From JAMLHH01 sp035515235 (GTDB taxonomy: Bacteria > Bacteroidota > Bacteroidia > Chitinophagales > JADIYW01): 64,000 nt of DNA. The position numbers were made by a program, and so were the translations under genes. The notes under the pieces are model-generated. The model was not told the DNA's origin. It was given only the letters and a program-made list of their open reading frames with translations, and made no database searches. Positions 1 through 13,000 of the stretch are shown here, one piece after another. Within the stretch, counting starts at the first letter, position 1. Each line of letters starts with the position of its first letter. The stretch covers positions 1 to 64,000 of the forward strand of contig DATJBS010000038.1 of the NCBI GenBank assembly GCA_035515235.1, given 5' to 3'.

Positions 1-23
1 TTTTTACTTTTTTTTCTTTCAAC

Positions 24-230
24 TTTTTTTAGAAAAAAGTAGCAAAAAATCGCGCCGAGTTTCTCGATGACCCACATTGTCCTCAACGACTAAAACATCC
101 AAACTCCTCGTACCTCGTCAAACAGTGGATGTTTTTAAGCCGTCGTCGTCCTGTGGGTGCCCATCTGCAAAACTAATGGCGCAGGGGAGTTTCGTACAGC
201 TTTTGCCGTTGATATCGATCGAAATACTTT
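24..230. repeat. Dispersed intergenic repeat, diverged copy 1
   Basis: This stretch opens with a T-run followed by AGAAAAAAGTAGC, carries ATCGCGCC...TTTCTCG.TGACCCA, and ends in ATCGAAATACTTT. The same landmarks occur in the same order and orientation at 53941-54205, so the two are diverged copies of one element. No coding potential is convincing here. The remainder of the first 447 bases holds one hairpin (307-326) and otherwise nothing I can name. Confidence 0.55.
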
Positions 231-306
231 TTCAGCTCTACAATTCAAACTTCTAAGACTTCTTTCAGAAAAATATCGCTGCACTATAAGTAACCACATA
301 ACACTA

Positions 307-326
307 AAGCCACCTCGCGGTGGCTT
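307..326. terminator. Hairpin downstream of the Rhs operon, possible terminator
   Basis: A perfect 8-bp stem (AAGCCACC / GGTGGCTT) with a TCGC loop lies about 120 bp after the last gene of the minus-strand operon. There is no clear T-run on either side, so termination is only a guess from the position. Confidence 0.4.
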
Positions 327-447
327 GTTACTTCTTCTACACGTCTTTCGTCTCTAGTCTTTTGGTCTCTAGTCTCTCTTCTATAAGGAACCGCCTTTTC
401 TAACAAAATCATAGAAGTTGCGGGGCACCAGCATGGGGGAAAATTCG

Positions 448-1005
448 TTATAAATTTTCCATATCCAAAAGGGAACTTTCTGGTTTGTTAGCATTAAAAA
501 CAACCTTAATATTATCTCCTATAGAAATAGCTTCAATATTATCCTCCGTTATTTCTTGAGTTCTTTCATATCTATTTCCATCATAGAAAAATTCATAAGT
601 TAATTCATTGTTAGGTCTTAATACAAATTGCTTTCCTTTAATATTTGTTACTGTAGCAATGGTATATTCCTCTTTTACAGTGTTTGGAAATTTCATTATT
701 GTATAATCCACATAGATATTTTCGGGTTTAAGTGAGTCATAATATACAAGGTAACATTCTCCAGATTTGTAATAAGAAGCAGTTGGGTACTTACTTCTAT
801 AAACCCTGCCATTAATATCATACTCAAATAAAGCATAATATGACTTATTCTTTCCAACATATTTTATCTCGCCATATGTATAATTTTGACCTTCATATAT
901 TTTTTTTCCTTGTGCATCATTTTTTCTAGTTACAAAAAAAACTAACAGGCAAAATAATGGAATTATTATAAACATTGCCTTTATAAAATCAAGCAACTTT
1001 TTCAT
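448..1005 (-). CDS. Membrane-anchored 185-aa protein overlapping the Rhs gene, candidate immunity or accessory protein
   Basis: No family recognised. A hydrophobic segment at about residues 9-25 would anchor the N-terminus in the membrane. The rest is a beta-rich soluble domain with many Tyr residues (for example YTYGEIKYVGKNKSYYALFE). It is the last gene of the operon, and its ATG overlaps the TGA of the 4,331-aa Rhs gene (ATGA), so translation is probably coupled. In polymorphic toxin loci the gene immediately 3' of the Rhs toxin usually encodes the cognate immunity protein, and that is the main reason to suggest this role. A structural or membrane-assembly accessory role is equally possible, because the Rhs tail is not recognisably a toxin. 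Confidence 0.7.
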   Translation of the reverse strand: MKKLLDFIKAMFIIIPLFCLLVFFVTRKNDAQGKKIYEGQNYTYGEIKYVGKNKSYYALFEYDINGRVYRSKYPTASYYKSGECYLVYYDSLKPENIYVDYTIMKFPNTVKEEYTIATVTNIKGKQFVLRPNNELTYEFFYDGNRYERTQEITEDNIEAISIGDNIKVVFNANKPESSLLDMENL

Positions 1006-4000
1006 TCACCAAATATTTTTCCCTTTATCCATTTATATCCATCTGAAATTTTAGCCTCTACAGCTCCTGCAACTGTTTCATACATTGACTTCGAAGTTTC
1101 TTTGACAATGGTTTTGTTAGTTTGTGCTGTTTTGGACGAAGCTAAATTAGTTTGTGCTGTTGTCAATCTCTTCTGAGTACTTTGTGTTGATTGCTTTGCA
1201 AGGTTTGGGTCTTTGAATACTTGTTTCTCCAATCTTACTGCCTCTTTACTTACTTTTGTAGTCTGCTTTTCTACGGCATCATTTGTCAATTTCACTTTCA
1301 ATGTTTTGTCTAAGCCAACTTCTACTTTTTTAGTAATCTTACCGCCTGCAAAATCCAATCCACCCTCTACAACTGCGTCAATAAGTGGTTTTCCTCCTCC
1401 TACATTTTTCAACCCTTTTTCTTCAGTAATATCTATGCTTGCTTTAAGCACCGTACTAGAAACTTCTGCTGTAGTAACCAATCCAATACTTGTTCCTCCA
1501 GTAGCCGCGATAAGAGCACCCTTTCCTGTTTCAATTCCTACATCAAACCAATCTACTTCATCCCATTCGAACCCGCTTGAAATTAATTGACTTCCTAATT
1601 CTATACCGCCTCCTAATAATCCACCTCCTATTATATGCCATACATCTCCATTTTTATCTACATATAGATTTGGATTATCTGCTAAACAAACATAAGGCGA
1701 CCATTCTGAAATTTGATAATCTTCTGGGTCAATATTCCATCTTCTACCCAGCCTACCATCATACATCCAGTATTCAGCGGTGGTAAATGAGGGTCCGAGT
1801 TCTGTCTGTCTCTCTTGTCCATTAAACCCGAACCTATACCTACTCTCCTGATCTGCTAATTGCAGGTTAGATCTATCGCAGTTGAGTGTTTTTACAAAGC
1901 CTTCTCTCAGCTGAAAGTTGTCGATATAATAGTGGTAGGGTGCTGCTCTCCTAGCATTGGCAGAGATGGATATCACCATATCTGATTCGGTGGCAGTAAA
2001 GCGTAAAACGATATGGTTTGTATCTTGATCCAAATACACACTATCGACTTGAATCATATTAGTATCTACTGGTTGGATGATACCCATCCTAAATTCTGAA
2101 TTAGGAAATACTACAGAATTAACTTGTCGGATTCGATGTACTCCATCTGTCTGTATTTCAAAACTCGCTTCATACTTCTTTCCGACCTGTAAGCCTGTTA
2201 GCTTACGTGCAGTCGCTCCTAATAGCTCATTCTCATTATTAAAGTCTTGTACCATATCTAAGCGCATCCTACCTTGCAAGGTGTCATGGCTGATATAACT
2301 CAATAGAATACTATCAATGGATATCAGACTGTCTGGCCAGATAGAACTGCGCCAATCATCGTACACACCACTGGTATCATCAAAGGTCATACTCAAAAGG
2401 GTATCTCTCTCAAAAGGCTCTATGGAGATCACCTTCACATCGTCTAAGATGACTCTACCGAACTCTGCACTTTGATACATCATCACTAAGCTCATCTTGT
2501 CTGTATTAGGACGGAAAGTAAAATAGAGGATTGTCTCTTCAAAATCTTCTGCCTCAGCATGTGCCATAGGTTCTACTGATAAAGTACTAAAATTCACATT
2601 GGCTGCTAGCTCATCATAGACGCCCAAGGATACTTTGGCATTCGGATGGTCAGGTAGTATCACTTTTGCCATCACCATATTATAAATCCCTGGCACGACA
2701 TCTATCTCTCTGACCACTGAGCCTATCACGCCCACATCATTGCCCCAAGGCCAAATGCGCATCGTTTCATCCTCGCTTTGCCAATCTATTCTGCCCGCAG
2801 TCAACTCAAGACTGTCCGCAAACTTAGATCGCCAGCCTGCTGCTGAAGTGCTAAAGTCATTCGAATACAATTCGCTGATACTTATGTCTAAAAGCTCCAA
2901 ACTCAAACTATCTACATAGTAATAAGTACTTGAATCTCCCATTACGCCCAAAAGCAAGGTCTGTAATCCTCCGCTTTCACTATAAAAAATAATTTCTGAT
3001 GCTTGATTCACATCAAAAATTTTCATATCTCTTATATTTGATTCACTGTGATCCCTGGTAAGTGCCATGACACCAGTTAGGTCATTACTAGTACTGATCA
3101 CTGAGATAGTAGGACGGAATCGATAATAACGATCTGCTTCTAATACCACATCTTTCATGAGAATCCCTACATATTCAGGAGCTTCATCTTCTAAAAGATT
3201 TACTCTTAATCTGTTCTCAATCGTATCGTATGATATTATTCCCATAGACAATGTATCATCTTCTTCTACAATATAAGAATAAATATCTTCTGGTAGGCTA
3301 TCAAAACCTATTTTCCATAAAAGTTCTGTACTATCGATATCAAAAAGATTGAAACTAAAGTTATCTATAGAATAAGCGATCTCTGGTTTATATCCCATAC
3401 TGTCACTTATCCCTAATATTTCAAAAACATACTGATCTGTAGTCGCTGTAAAATCCAATCGATATGTTCCACTTCCTTCCAATGGCACTACGCTTTCAAA
3501 TCCATTAAAATCCATAGGCTCGGCAATACCTGTTAGATATGATTTCCATGCGCCCGCTATAAAAAAGTCAAAAGAGTTTGTATCATTTACAGTTAAATCA
3601 AATTCTACTCGATATTGTTTGCCTACAGTGGTCTCTAAATCTTTTGCCATAAATGCCACTTGACTATTAGCCATTTCAGATCCCGTTTCTGAGACAATAT
3701 CTCTTAGCCAATATGGATGAATACTTAAATGTTCATTTAATGTATCAAAAACCAACTCCCCAAATTCTGCCTCAGGTATTGCACTTATATCAGTCAGCCA
3801 TGATGGACTATAGAAATCCGTACTCCAAATACTTGTACGCCAGCTATCTTTGTAATCTTCCAGTGTCTCTGTCAGTAGCTCACAGCTATCACTTGAATAA
3901 ATCCGCTCTAGGACAACATCTTTAATGTAAATCAGCTGAGTACTGTCGCCTATTATAGTTTGCCAAAGATTTATTCTAAGACTGTCTGTAAATGCATCGA

Positions 4001-7000
4001 ATATAAAAGAATAATTGCCCGTGCTTTCTATATTGATTCCACCCACCCATTGAGAATTAACATCTCGAATAGCTTCTAGTCCTATTGCTATAGGGTTAGA
4101 AGATATACCGCTCTGTTCACAATGTAAGCTCAGTCTATATCTCCCAAATTCTGGGATTGCAAACTTTTTACTTAAACTATAATATGCTGTAATAACAGAG
4201 TCAGAGATCACATATGCATTAGGATGTAACACTAAGCGATTTAAAGAACTATCTACATCTATAAGTTCAGGATAATATCCATAAAATCCAGATAAACTTC
4301 CTGTATTGAAACTGTCTGAAAACAATTCAATATTTTGATTAGGATTTATTGTATTACATTTTGTTATTGTCATATTGCTCATACTAAAATAAGGAGCATT
4401 GACTCTTGTACTGTCCCATTCTTTAAAAAACATTGCTGACAAGCTCTCTGATTGGGCTTTTACCTCAAATTCGTAATATCCAGAGCCATTCAAGCTCGTT
4501 TGGGCGATTTTATTATTCCACCAAATGTTTTCAGACAAATCTTGAGTCTCTGAAATCTTCAAATTCAAACCATAAAAACCATACAAGCTATCGATATTAA
4601 ATCCAATTTTATAAGTGTTTCCTGATACTACATTAAAATCTCTTGCTAGAACAATATACTCTGGATGGATGGTATCTACAGCTGAAACTTGAACTAAACC
4701 AGTTAAGCTATCAATAAGAAGCGCACCAGTGGATAAGAATCTTTCTGGACGTATATGACTAAAAGTATTTTCATCTAAATCTAATACTCTCCAAGCTACT
4801 GGGTTTTGAGAAAAGTCCTCCACCAATATATTTGTGGACACCGAAGGAGATAAAGCGGTAGTCTTTTCGATAAAAATATTATCCACTAATATACTTGTAC
4901 TACTATCATTGCCATTGACTGCCGCGGCGATCAATATAGACAGTTCGGTCGTATCTGTTAAAGAAAAAGATAAAAACTGATATGGATCATTGGTGATCAT
5001 ATGAGCAGAAATAGCTTCAAGTTCCTCTAGCTCCTCATCTTCAAAGACATTGGCATTTTCAGCTAATAATTTGCTCGTTTCGACTAAGGTTACAAATCCC
5101 ACATCTAAAGCTTCCGCACCGAAGAAATTCATATTCAATCGATAAGCACCGGGAAGATATGTTCCTAGCTCCCTTGCTGCAACCCCTATAGACGTGCCCT
5201 CCTCTTCGTCATCTTCTGTAAATGGTAAATAAGCGATCTGCAATTTCATGGCTCCATTTGTAGATTCCTCTCCTGACCGGTCATACCAGCTCAAGTTCCC
5301 TAATTTCAGTTGATTAATACTATTGAGCACAAAGAGTTGATTGTTCCAATCACTGACTCCTCTTTTATCCGAAGAGCTTGCTATTGCATCAAAATCATTG
5401 TTTATAATTTTCTCACCAGATCCTTCTACATCTTTTTCAACACATTGCCCTTTTTCATAGCTTCTACCTGGCATTGGCATACCAAATGGATAATAATCTT
5501 GAGCCATCAATAAATCTGCAAAATAAACCCCACTTGACCCCTCAGGAAAATCGCTTATTGTTGCCAGTACATTGCCTAGATGATTATTTAATTCAAAACG
5601 TTTTTTCCCTAATTGAAGATAATAATCTCCTGGTTCATTCAATAGAGACACATTATTGACAATATATTTATCCTGATACATCCCTAGTCTTGAAGAGCCG
5701 TAAAGGTGATATTCTTCAGATGAAAAAGTCTCTGGAGCACTGCTTGCAGGATAAGTATGAAGGCTCGTTTCTGTATATAATACATTTCCTTGAGCATCTC
5801 TAACATACCAAGTCGTATCCGCTATATGGCTGACATCTTTAGGGAGGACTATCTTAGCGATACGATTGCCAGTAGCATCGTATAAAAACGATAAATTAGG
5901 CTTATCAGTTGCGACTTTAAACTGAATCTCGGAAATTTTACCGTAAACATTCCAAATAATATTATCAATTCCTTCTTGAGCATCACTAGTTAGATTTCCT
6001 ATCTGATCGTAAATATAATTAAGAGGATCCTGTCCTTGCTTTATGTCTTGAACCTCTGCTGCTAGTGAAGCATAAGCTTCAATTTGATCGTCAACAGAAT
6101 TGAGTTGGTTATTAGAAATAGCATAGTTGTATACAAAATCATCTATTAGCACAGGAGATTTAATAGATCCAGCTCCAAGGGCATTTCTAGATAAACTTTT
6201 AATATTCCCATTTGCATCATAACTGTATTTGGTATCATACCAACCCCTATGTGACAATTGACCAGCCTCTAATCCGTAGGTTTGAGAACCCTTGATTCTG
6301 TTGAGCTGATCATAGTTGTACGCCATGACTTGCACGCCATTATTTGTTTGAATGGATGCGCTTTGAAGCGGAGAACTAGAAGAAAATCTCGTATCCAAAG
6401 ACTGCCCTATTGCAGTCTGCATCCAAGCTATATTGCCATTATAAAGCTCTCTTGCATGCTGTTGAGGGTTTGGTGAAGGATCTGTTGCAAAATAATCTTC
6501 AGCCTCGTCCCAGATATCCTCATTTAAAGGTGCTCCTAAAATCGGTGTATAATCTCCTTTAAAATAACCCAGCATCACGCTATGTTCTGCAATACCAGTG
6601 AACTCATGTAAAGGATTTGCACCAGGCGATGATGGACTAGATCCAGGCTTGTTGATATATTTCAACCATCCTTGTAGCGTATATGCATAATCTATGCCTT
6701 GTACCTGATCATGTCCAAGCTCTACCCGAGCGAGTGGTCCGTGTGGATAGTAAAAATAACGAGCTTCACACTGCTCTATATAATCATCTTTGGAAGAATA
6801 AATAGCCGTAATTCTATTATCGCTATCATATTCATATCTATGAGTGAGATAACCTTTTTTCAAACCTGTAGGTCTATTAATATCTTTAAATGTAACCTTA
6901 TTGACCTTACCGCTATATAAGTCAAAGTCGTATGTAATAAGAAATTTACGAATATAGTCTACTGCCGACTCTTTATAAATCTGCCATATATTTTTGACAT

Positions 7001-10000
7001 TGCCGATTTCATCATAATCGTAAAGAGCCGCTCTATAGCGTGGCGAAATATTTGCTGTAATAGGACTTTGATTTGGTTGATCATAATACACCGATGCCGC
7101 TACCCTATTTCTCAAGTTTTCACCAGAAGGAAGTCCTGCGATACGACTATAGTCATATTGAGTTTCTGTAATCTGGCTACAATACTGATTTAATTCATTG
7201 TTCTCATAAGGGAATGTGGACATGAGCAGTAACATATCGTCCATTGTATTATTAAGAACCGTATTATCATATTCTCCCACAAATGAAATCCTTCCTTGCT
7301 TGTCATATACAGTAAAAGAATATTTATCATTTAAAGCCTGTTTTGCATTTTGAGAGAATCTGAGTTGTCCTAACCTATTGTACCAAAATTTAGACTCCCC
7401 TCCATCTGGACTGATTTGTCGAATGAGCTGACCTCTGGAATTATACTGATAGGTCGTCCTTAATCGATGTGCTGGTTCACTTCCTGTTATTAATTCTCCT
7501 TCTATAAAATCGGTAAGATCTAATAAGTCTACTCCTTCAGGAGGTACTGTCTGCACTAAGTTATTCGCTTGGTCGTAATAGTAGAGTGTATAATGATACT
7601 GCCCGTTCTCACCAGAGTAACTAAAGTTTTCATCCAGTCCATTCATACACTGGTTGAACAAATTACTATATAGTTCATCTTTGAGCGCATCTACCATGTT
7701 CTGATAGGTAATCCTAGCCTGATCTTTGGCATTTTGTTTGGCTTCTTTCTTACAAGAGATATCCCATTCCGCTTCTGTAGCAACTGCTCCAGGACAGATA
7801 AAACAAGGGTCTGACGGCTGTGTTTCTCCATTTTCAGGGAGATCAAACTGTTCGCAGTAGTCCTCTTCTACTTCACATTGTATTCCTACTGTAAATTTGC
7901 CTTTGCTAATAATTGGAAAAATTACATCCTTACAGTTATACGGTATTTCTGTAATAATATAGTGATAATTCAATCCAGAAGTTTTTGCTGCTGCCCTAGC
8001 ACTAACATTAGAAGGAGCAGAACAAAGCGCAGGATTTGCATTGCTACAGATATCACTAGAACAAGGGAACCAGCCTACTTTATCAGGATAATAGCAATAC
8101 TTTACAGGTGACCCTGTCATCGTATATTTAGTTTCACAATCACAGGCATCCATATTTAATGTTTGAGAATCAAAATAATCATCAACTGCATATTGAGCTG
8201 AATCTTTATCGAAGCCACTAATACCAATCGAATCAAGCCCTGATGTATTTCTCTGTGCATTTACCTCATTTAACCGATTCATCGCCTCTATAGTATCACT
8301 AAAAACTTCTACTCTTTTATTTACAATCGTACTATCATAATCAAAAATAATAGTATGAGAGCTGTCTCCATCGTGAGTAGAAAAGTTGATTTGTCCATAA
8401 TTTATACTATCCAAGCCTCCTTTAACGATAATACCTCCAATACTGTCATATTCCAGATACCATCCTCCTAAAGTATCATACTCATTTAAGTAATATGCTA
8501 TGTCTTCCAAGCTAATAATCGAAGTATCTATATCTATATGCTGACCATTAAAATCCCAACTATTGAGTTTTGCTCCAGAGATAGATGTTACTAATTCAGG
8601 TGCTATTATACCATTATTACTGGCACCTCCAAACTCTTCAACTACTATATAACCTGAATAGATTTTATTCTCTCTTGCTATTTTATCTGATAAAAAAGGA
8701 TCCGTTTCAGGGAAAGGAATACCTAATTCATCGGCCTTCCTCTTATTCTCTAATCTCATTACTCTGGCTTTATTCCCTACGTCTTGCTCTTGACCATCTT
8801 TATCCCAAAATCTCATATACACCTCACAAGATGGGCAGTTTTCTTCTTTAGTGTAATCAGCATCGTCAGTGCCATCATAACAAGAAAGCATATTGATATC
8901 AATATCGAATCCATTGGAGACCCGCTCTGATTGCATGGAATAGCTATATTTATCAGGGTAAGTTGCATCTAAAAACATTCTTAAAGAAAATTCTGTATCA
9001 TTTAATTCAACAGGACACTTTCCCTGTTGATTTGGATTAAGTCCTAAAATGATTTTATTTATAACAGACAATTTCGAAAGAAGAATTGCATTTGTATTAT
9101 TATAAAAACATTGTTGTTCAGATGAATATATATCTGATTTTTGACCAACATACATTTGCCCTTCTTTAATTGCACTAAACATAAAAAGCGTCAACAGATA
9201 GAATGCATTGTCATCTCTTGAGTCTTCGCCCATATATTCATATTGAAATTGAGGAAATATAAATTCAATATCATCAGGTGTAATGTCACTACATCCAAAA
9301 TCTTCTACTAAATCCATGATTTGACCTATTTGTTCCTGACGCAAATTTTCATCATCAGGGCTGAGCATCCCCCATGGATTGAGATATCCATCTCCGCAAT
9401 TATTCTTACAGATTCTTTTCATCTCACTGAGTATATGAGCGATCTGCGCTTTGTCAGCAGGAGCATCACTACCATATACTTCATTGAGATCTGGACATCT
9501 CCCAGCCAGCATTGAAAGCCACATCTGTGCATTGCCATCACAACCTTCTTCGCACAACTCTCTAGCCAGCCTATCGTTATTTTCAAGAGCATAATCCATA
9601 CTCAACAACTTGGTAGCATCTTCGACAATCGTATTTTCATCGTTTGCAAAGGTAATTCCCAATACATTTTTCTTGTAATTGACAATAGCTTCATATCGCT
9701 TAGCAAAATAAACCCCTTTATATATTTCCCATTTTAGAGTATCTAGTTGGAGCAATACAACAGGATCATCATAATGAGGCAATAGGAACTCTGGTCTGGC
9801 AGTAGGCTCTACTCCAGACTTTACCAAAAGATGTTTCCTTAATTTTAGAAGATAACTACTCTCCAACACTGTATTGTCTTCATAGTCCAATATGAACCAT
9901 AGCAGTTCTTCTGTAAATCCACTGCCGCTCGGAGTTACTGGCAGTTTTAATTTTTCTTCTAAAAACCCAGACACTAAATTAGTAACAGGATCTTTTTTAC

Positions 10001-13000
10001 TTGCTCCAATAGGAGTACCATGGAGATTCTTGCCTGTTCCATTTTTAACATAATTTTTAGTTCGAGCCTCAGACCATGTATTGACCATTGACATTTCATA
10101 TTGAAACTTTGTCAATTCTTTGCCTTCTTCCATACAGAAAACGTAATGTCTGTATTCTCTATGTAGCGGGGCAAATGTTTCTGCTATTGCATCATCCCAA
10201 TTTTCAGTTAAGATCAATTGCACATTGGCATTACTTGCTGTTAGCTGATCATAAATCAATCTATAATAATCTTCTCCAAGACCCTCCTCTTCTGATTTCG
10301 GTTTTAGATTCTCTAACAAACCAAAAGTAGAAGGCTGGCAACTTACTGACTCAAAAAAAGGACCTCCGGGTGATAACTGGCTTTTTATTTGGTTTCTGAT
10401 TCCTTCACACTCACTTTCTGCCAGCTTTTCAATATCATTAGAGGTTAATTCAATTGCATCACAATAGGCTGCCTGACATTCATTAAGTTTTAAAGTTCTG
10501 TATTCTGCCTCTGTTAATTGCTCTTCATTGTTAGGATCATAAGTCAACATCTGCTCCTCTACAAATATCTGACAGCGGCCTTCGCATGTACATGGATTAA
10601 ATACATCTACTCTTTCCTCTGCCTCAGAAAGAAATTCTTCCAGTTCAGGAAGCACTCCTTCTGTTTTCGCTTCCAATATCAAGGCCTCTATGACCCCTTC
10701 TGATAAAACTAGTTTTTTGGTCACTACATAATTTCCAAAATCATTAAAATTTGCTGTAAACTCAACTAGTGGGGTTGTATATATTTCATCTTCAAGACAT
10801 TCCCATGTTGCTTGTGGTTCTATTTTCTTACGGTACACTAAAGGATCTTCTCCAGGTAGTAAGCCTGACCATTGTAGCTCTACAGGTTTCCCTTCTGGAT
10901 TTGTGATAGAAATCTCCAGATCATATATACAGGCTGCACAAACAGGTTGCTCAACAAATGCCCCTGTATTAGCTTTGTTAATAATCCCATCTAGACTGTA
11001 ATTAAATGTATAAACACCAATATTTGTATTCAGAATAGTGGCTTGAGTTATACTCTGCATGGCTGCTTGATTCACCTTATTATTTTTGTTGAGACTGGTG
11101 GTAAATCCAGTTTGAACTTCATTACTGATTAATTTTTCTAGGTTTATAGGAGTTTCACCCGCAAGACAAGTAGCTATTGTATTGCCTTTCATATCCACAA
11201 ACGAAATAGATATCTGTCCGTTGGGATCTACTACCATGTTTTTTTTGTAAAAAACAGATTGTCCAACATTGCTTCCGAACATTCTGCTGAGTTCAGTCTC
11301 AGAAGTTGTTCCATAAAACATTCTGCTAAACCGCTTATCAGGATCATTCAGAGCAAAAGTTTCTCCTACTCCTGATTGTGCAACAGTTCTTCCTGTAGCA
11401 TCTAATGAATATCTCACCTGTGTAGTAACAGCACCATTAGCATTTGGCAATAGAGACAAATCTGCTTTCTTATATGTAGATAGTAAATGATTGTCTACCC
11501 AATAATAATTGCCAGCTCCACTTTCAACGGAGACTTTTCCTTGTAAATTATCATCAAAATCAAAATCAAATTTAGAATAAGGCTCAGTTGGATTCAAATG
11601 GCTTTTGGTCAAAAGTTCTTTAAAATGTAAACCTTCCTGATCCATATACGGAACAGGTAATACATTCACTACTGGACGTCCTTCGTAATCGTAAAAAGTT
11701 TCTGCAAACAACGTTAGCTTATCTGTACTTAAATGAGTGGCCACTTGTTGAGGTCTCAGCATTTTATCGTAATACGTGATAATCTCTTTTTTTTTCCCAC
11801 CTTCTGCAAAAGTGAGCGTTTTCTCCCAGTTACGAGAAGCTTCAAAAGGTGCGATACCTGTGCTGGTGATATCGATCACTTTTTGTGTACTCCACAATCC
11901 AAAAGCATACGTTTCTGGATCTGAGTATATATGCCTACCTACAGGTCGTATTCTGTAGTATAGATGTCCTTCAGGGAAGGTAGGAAAAAGCTCATAATAT
12001 GTATCATAAGTACTGACTCTAACTCCTTGTTGCTGGAATAAGCGCAAAAAATCATCTGTCGTAGTTGGGGCTTGTGCAATATATTTATCTAAAAAAACAT
12101 ATTCCAACTCATATTCATAAGCACTATGAAAATGCTCCCAATGAAACCGTAAATGCCCATCACCTAATAATTTATGATCAAATTGTGTAATCATGTCATT
12201 AGTAATCATCTTAGGACGGAAGAGTATTTTATTGTTCAACTCTAATCTGAAATCATTTTGAAACTTCTCTGAAACAGAAACGATTGAACCAGATTTTAAA
12301 AATTCAACGCTAGTGACATCCAGAGAGATTTCAGCCATTCCTTCATGCACATTTAATGCCTGATATACGGGTTGCTCTTTTGATAAGGAAAGATAAAGCT
12401 CGCCATTCTGAAGTGCATTCAGACCTCCCAAATCTATAGCATATTTTACTTTTACCATATCTGCTTCTAAATCATTAAGATCTGTATGCTCTGTTCTGTT
12501 ATAAAGCAAACTTACAACAGCACTATATTGATGCTTGTCAAATGTCCTATACTGAGTAATATCTTTTACATTTAATGAACTTCGGATCCCCTTAGCGTTA
12601 TCATTTAGACTCAGTTGGTCAAGCAGACGCTCACCGCTCTTACCATCATGTACAAGAGTAGGCGCTAAATCGTCTTTCAAAAAAACTTTTACAGAGGCGG
12701 GCGTACTACAGCCATATTGATTGGTCACCACTACAGAATATTTACCTGGTTCATCAACGACTATTGGATTAGCTTCTAATCCATTCATCCATCTGACAAT
12801 ATCCAGCGAACCTAAGCTCTTTGCCTCTAACGATACATTTTGCCCCCAATCCAATTCTACTACAGGTTGATCGAATGTAGGTTGCGGTTTAGGTCTGTTA
12901 ACTATATCAACTATAGATTCACTACTACAATTTGCCAAATTTGACACAATGAGCTTATACTTACCAGGAACTACTGTAGTGAGCTGGTTGCCTGTAGAAA

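Noticed and set aside
157..357. 66-aa plus-strand frame near the left edge
   Set aside because: It lies within the dispersed repeat and crosses the hairpin at 307-326, with no conserved features.
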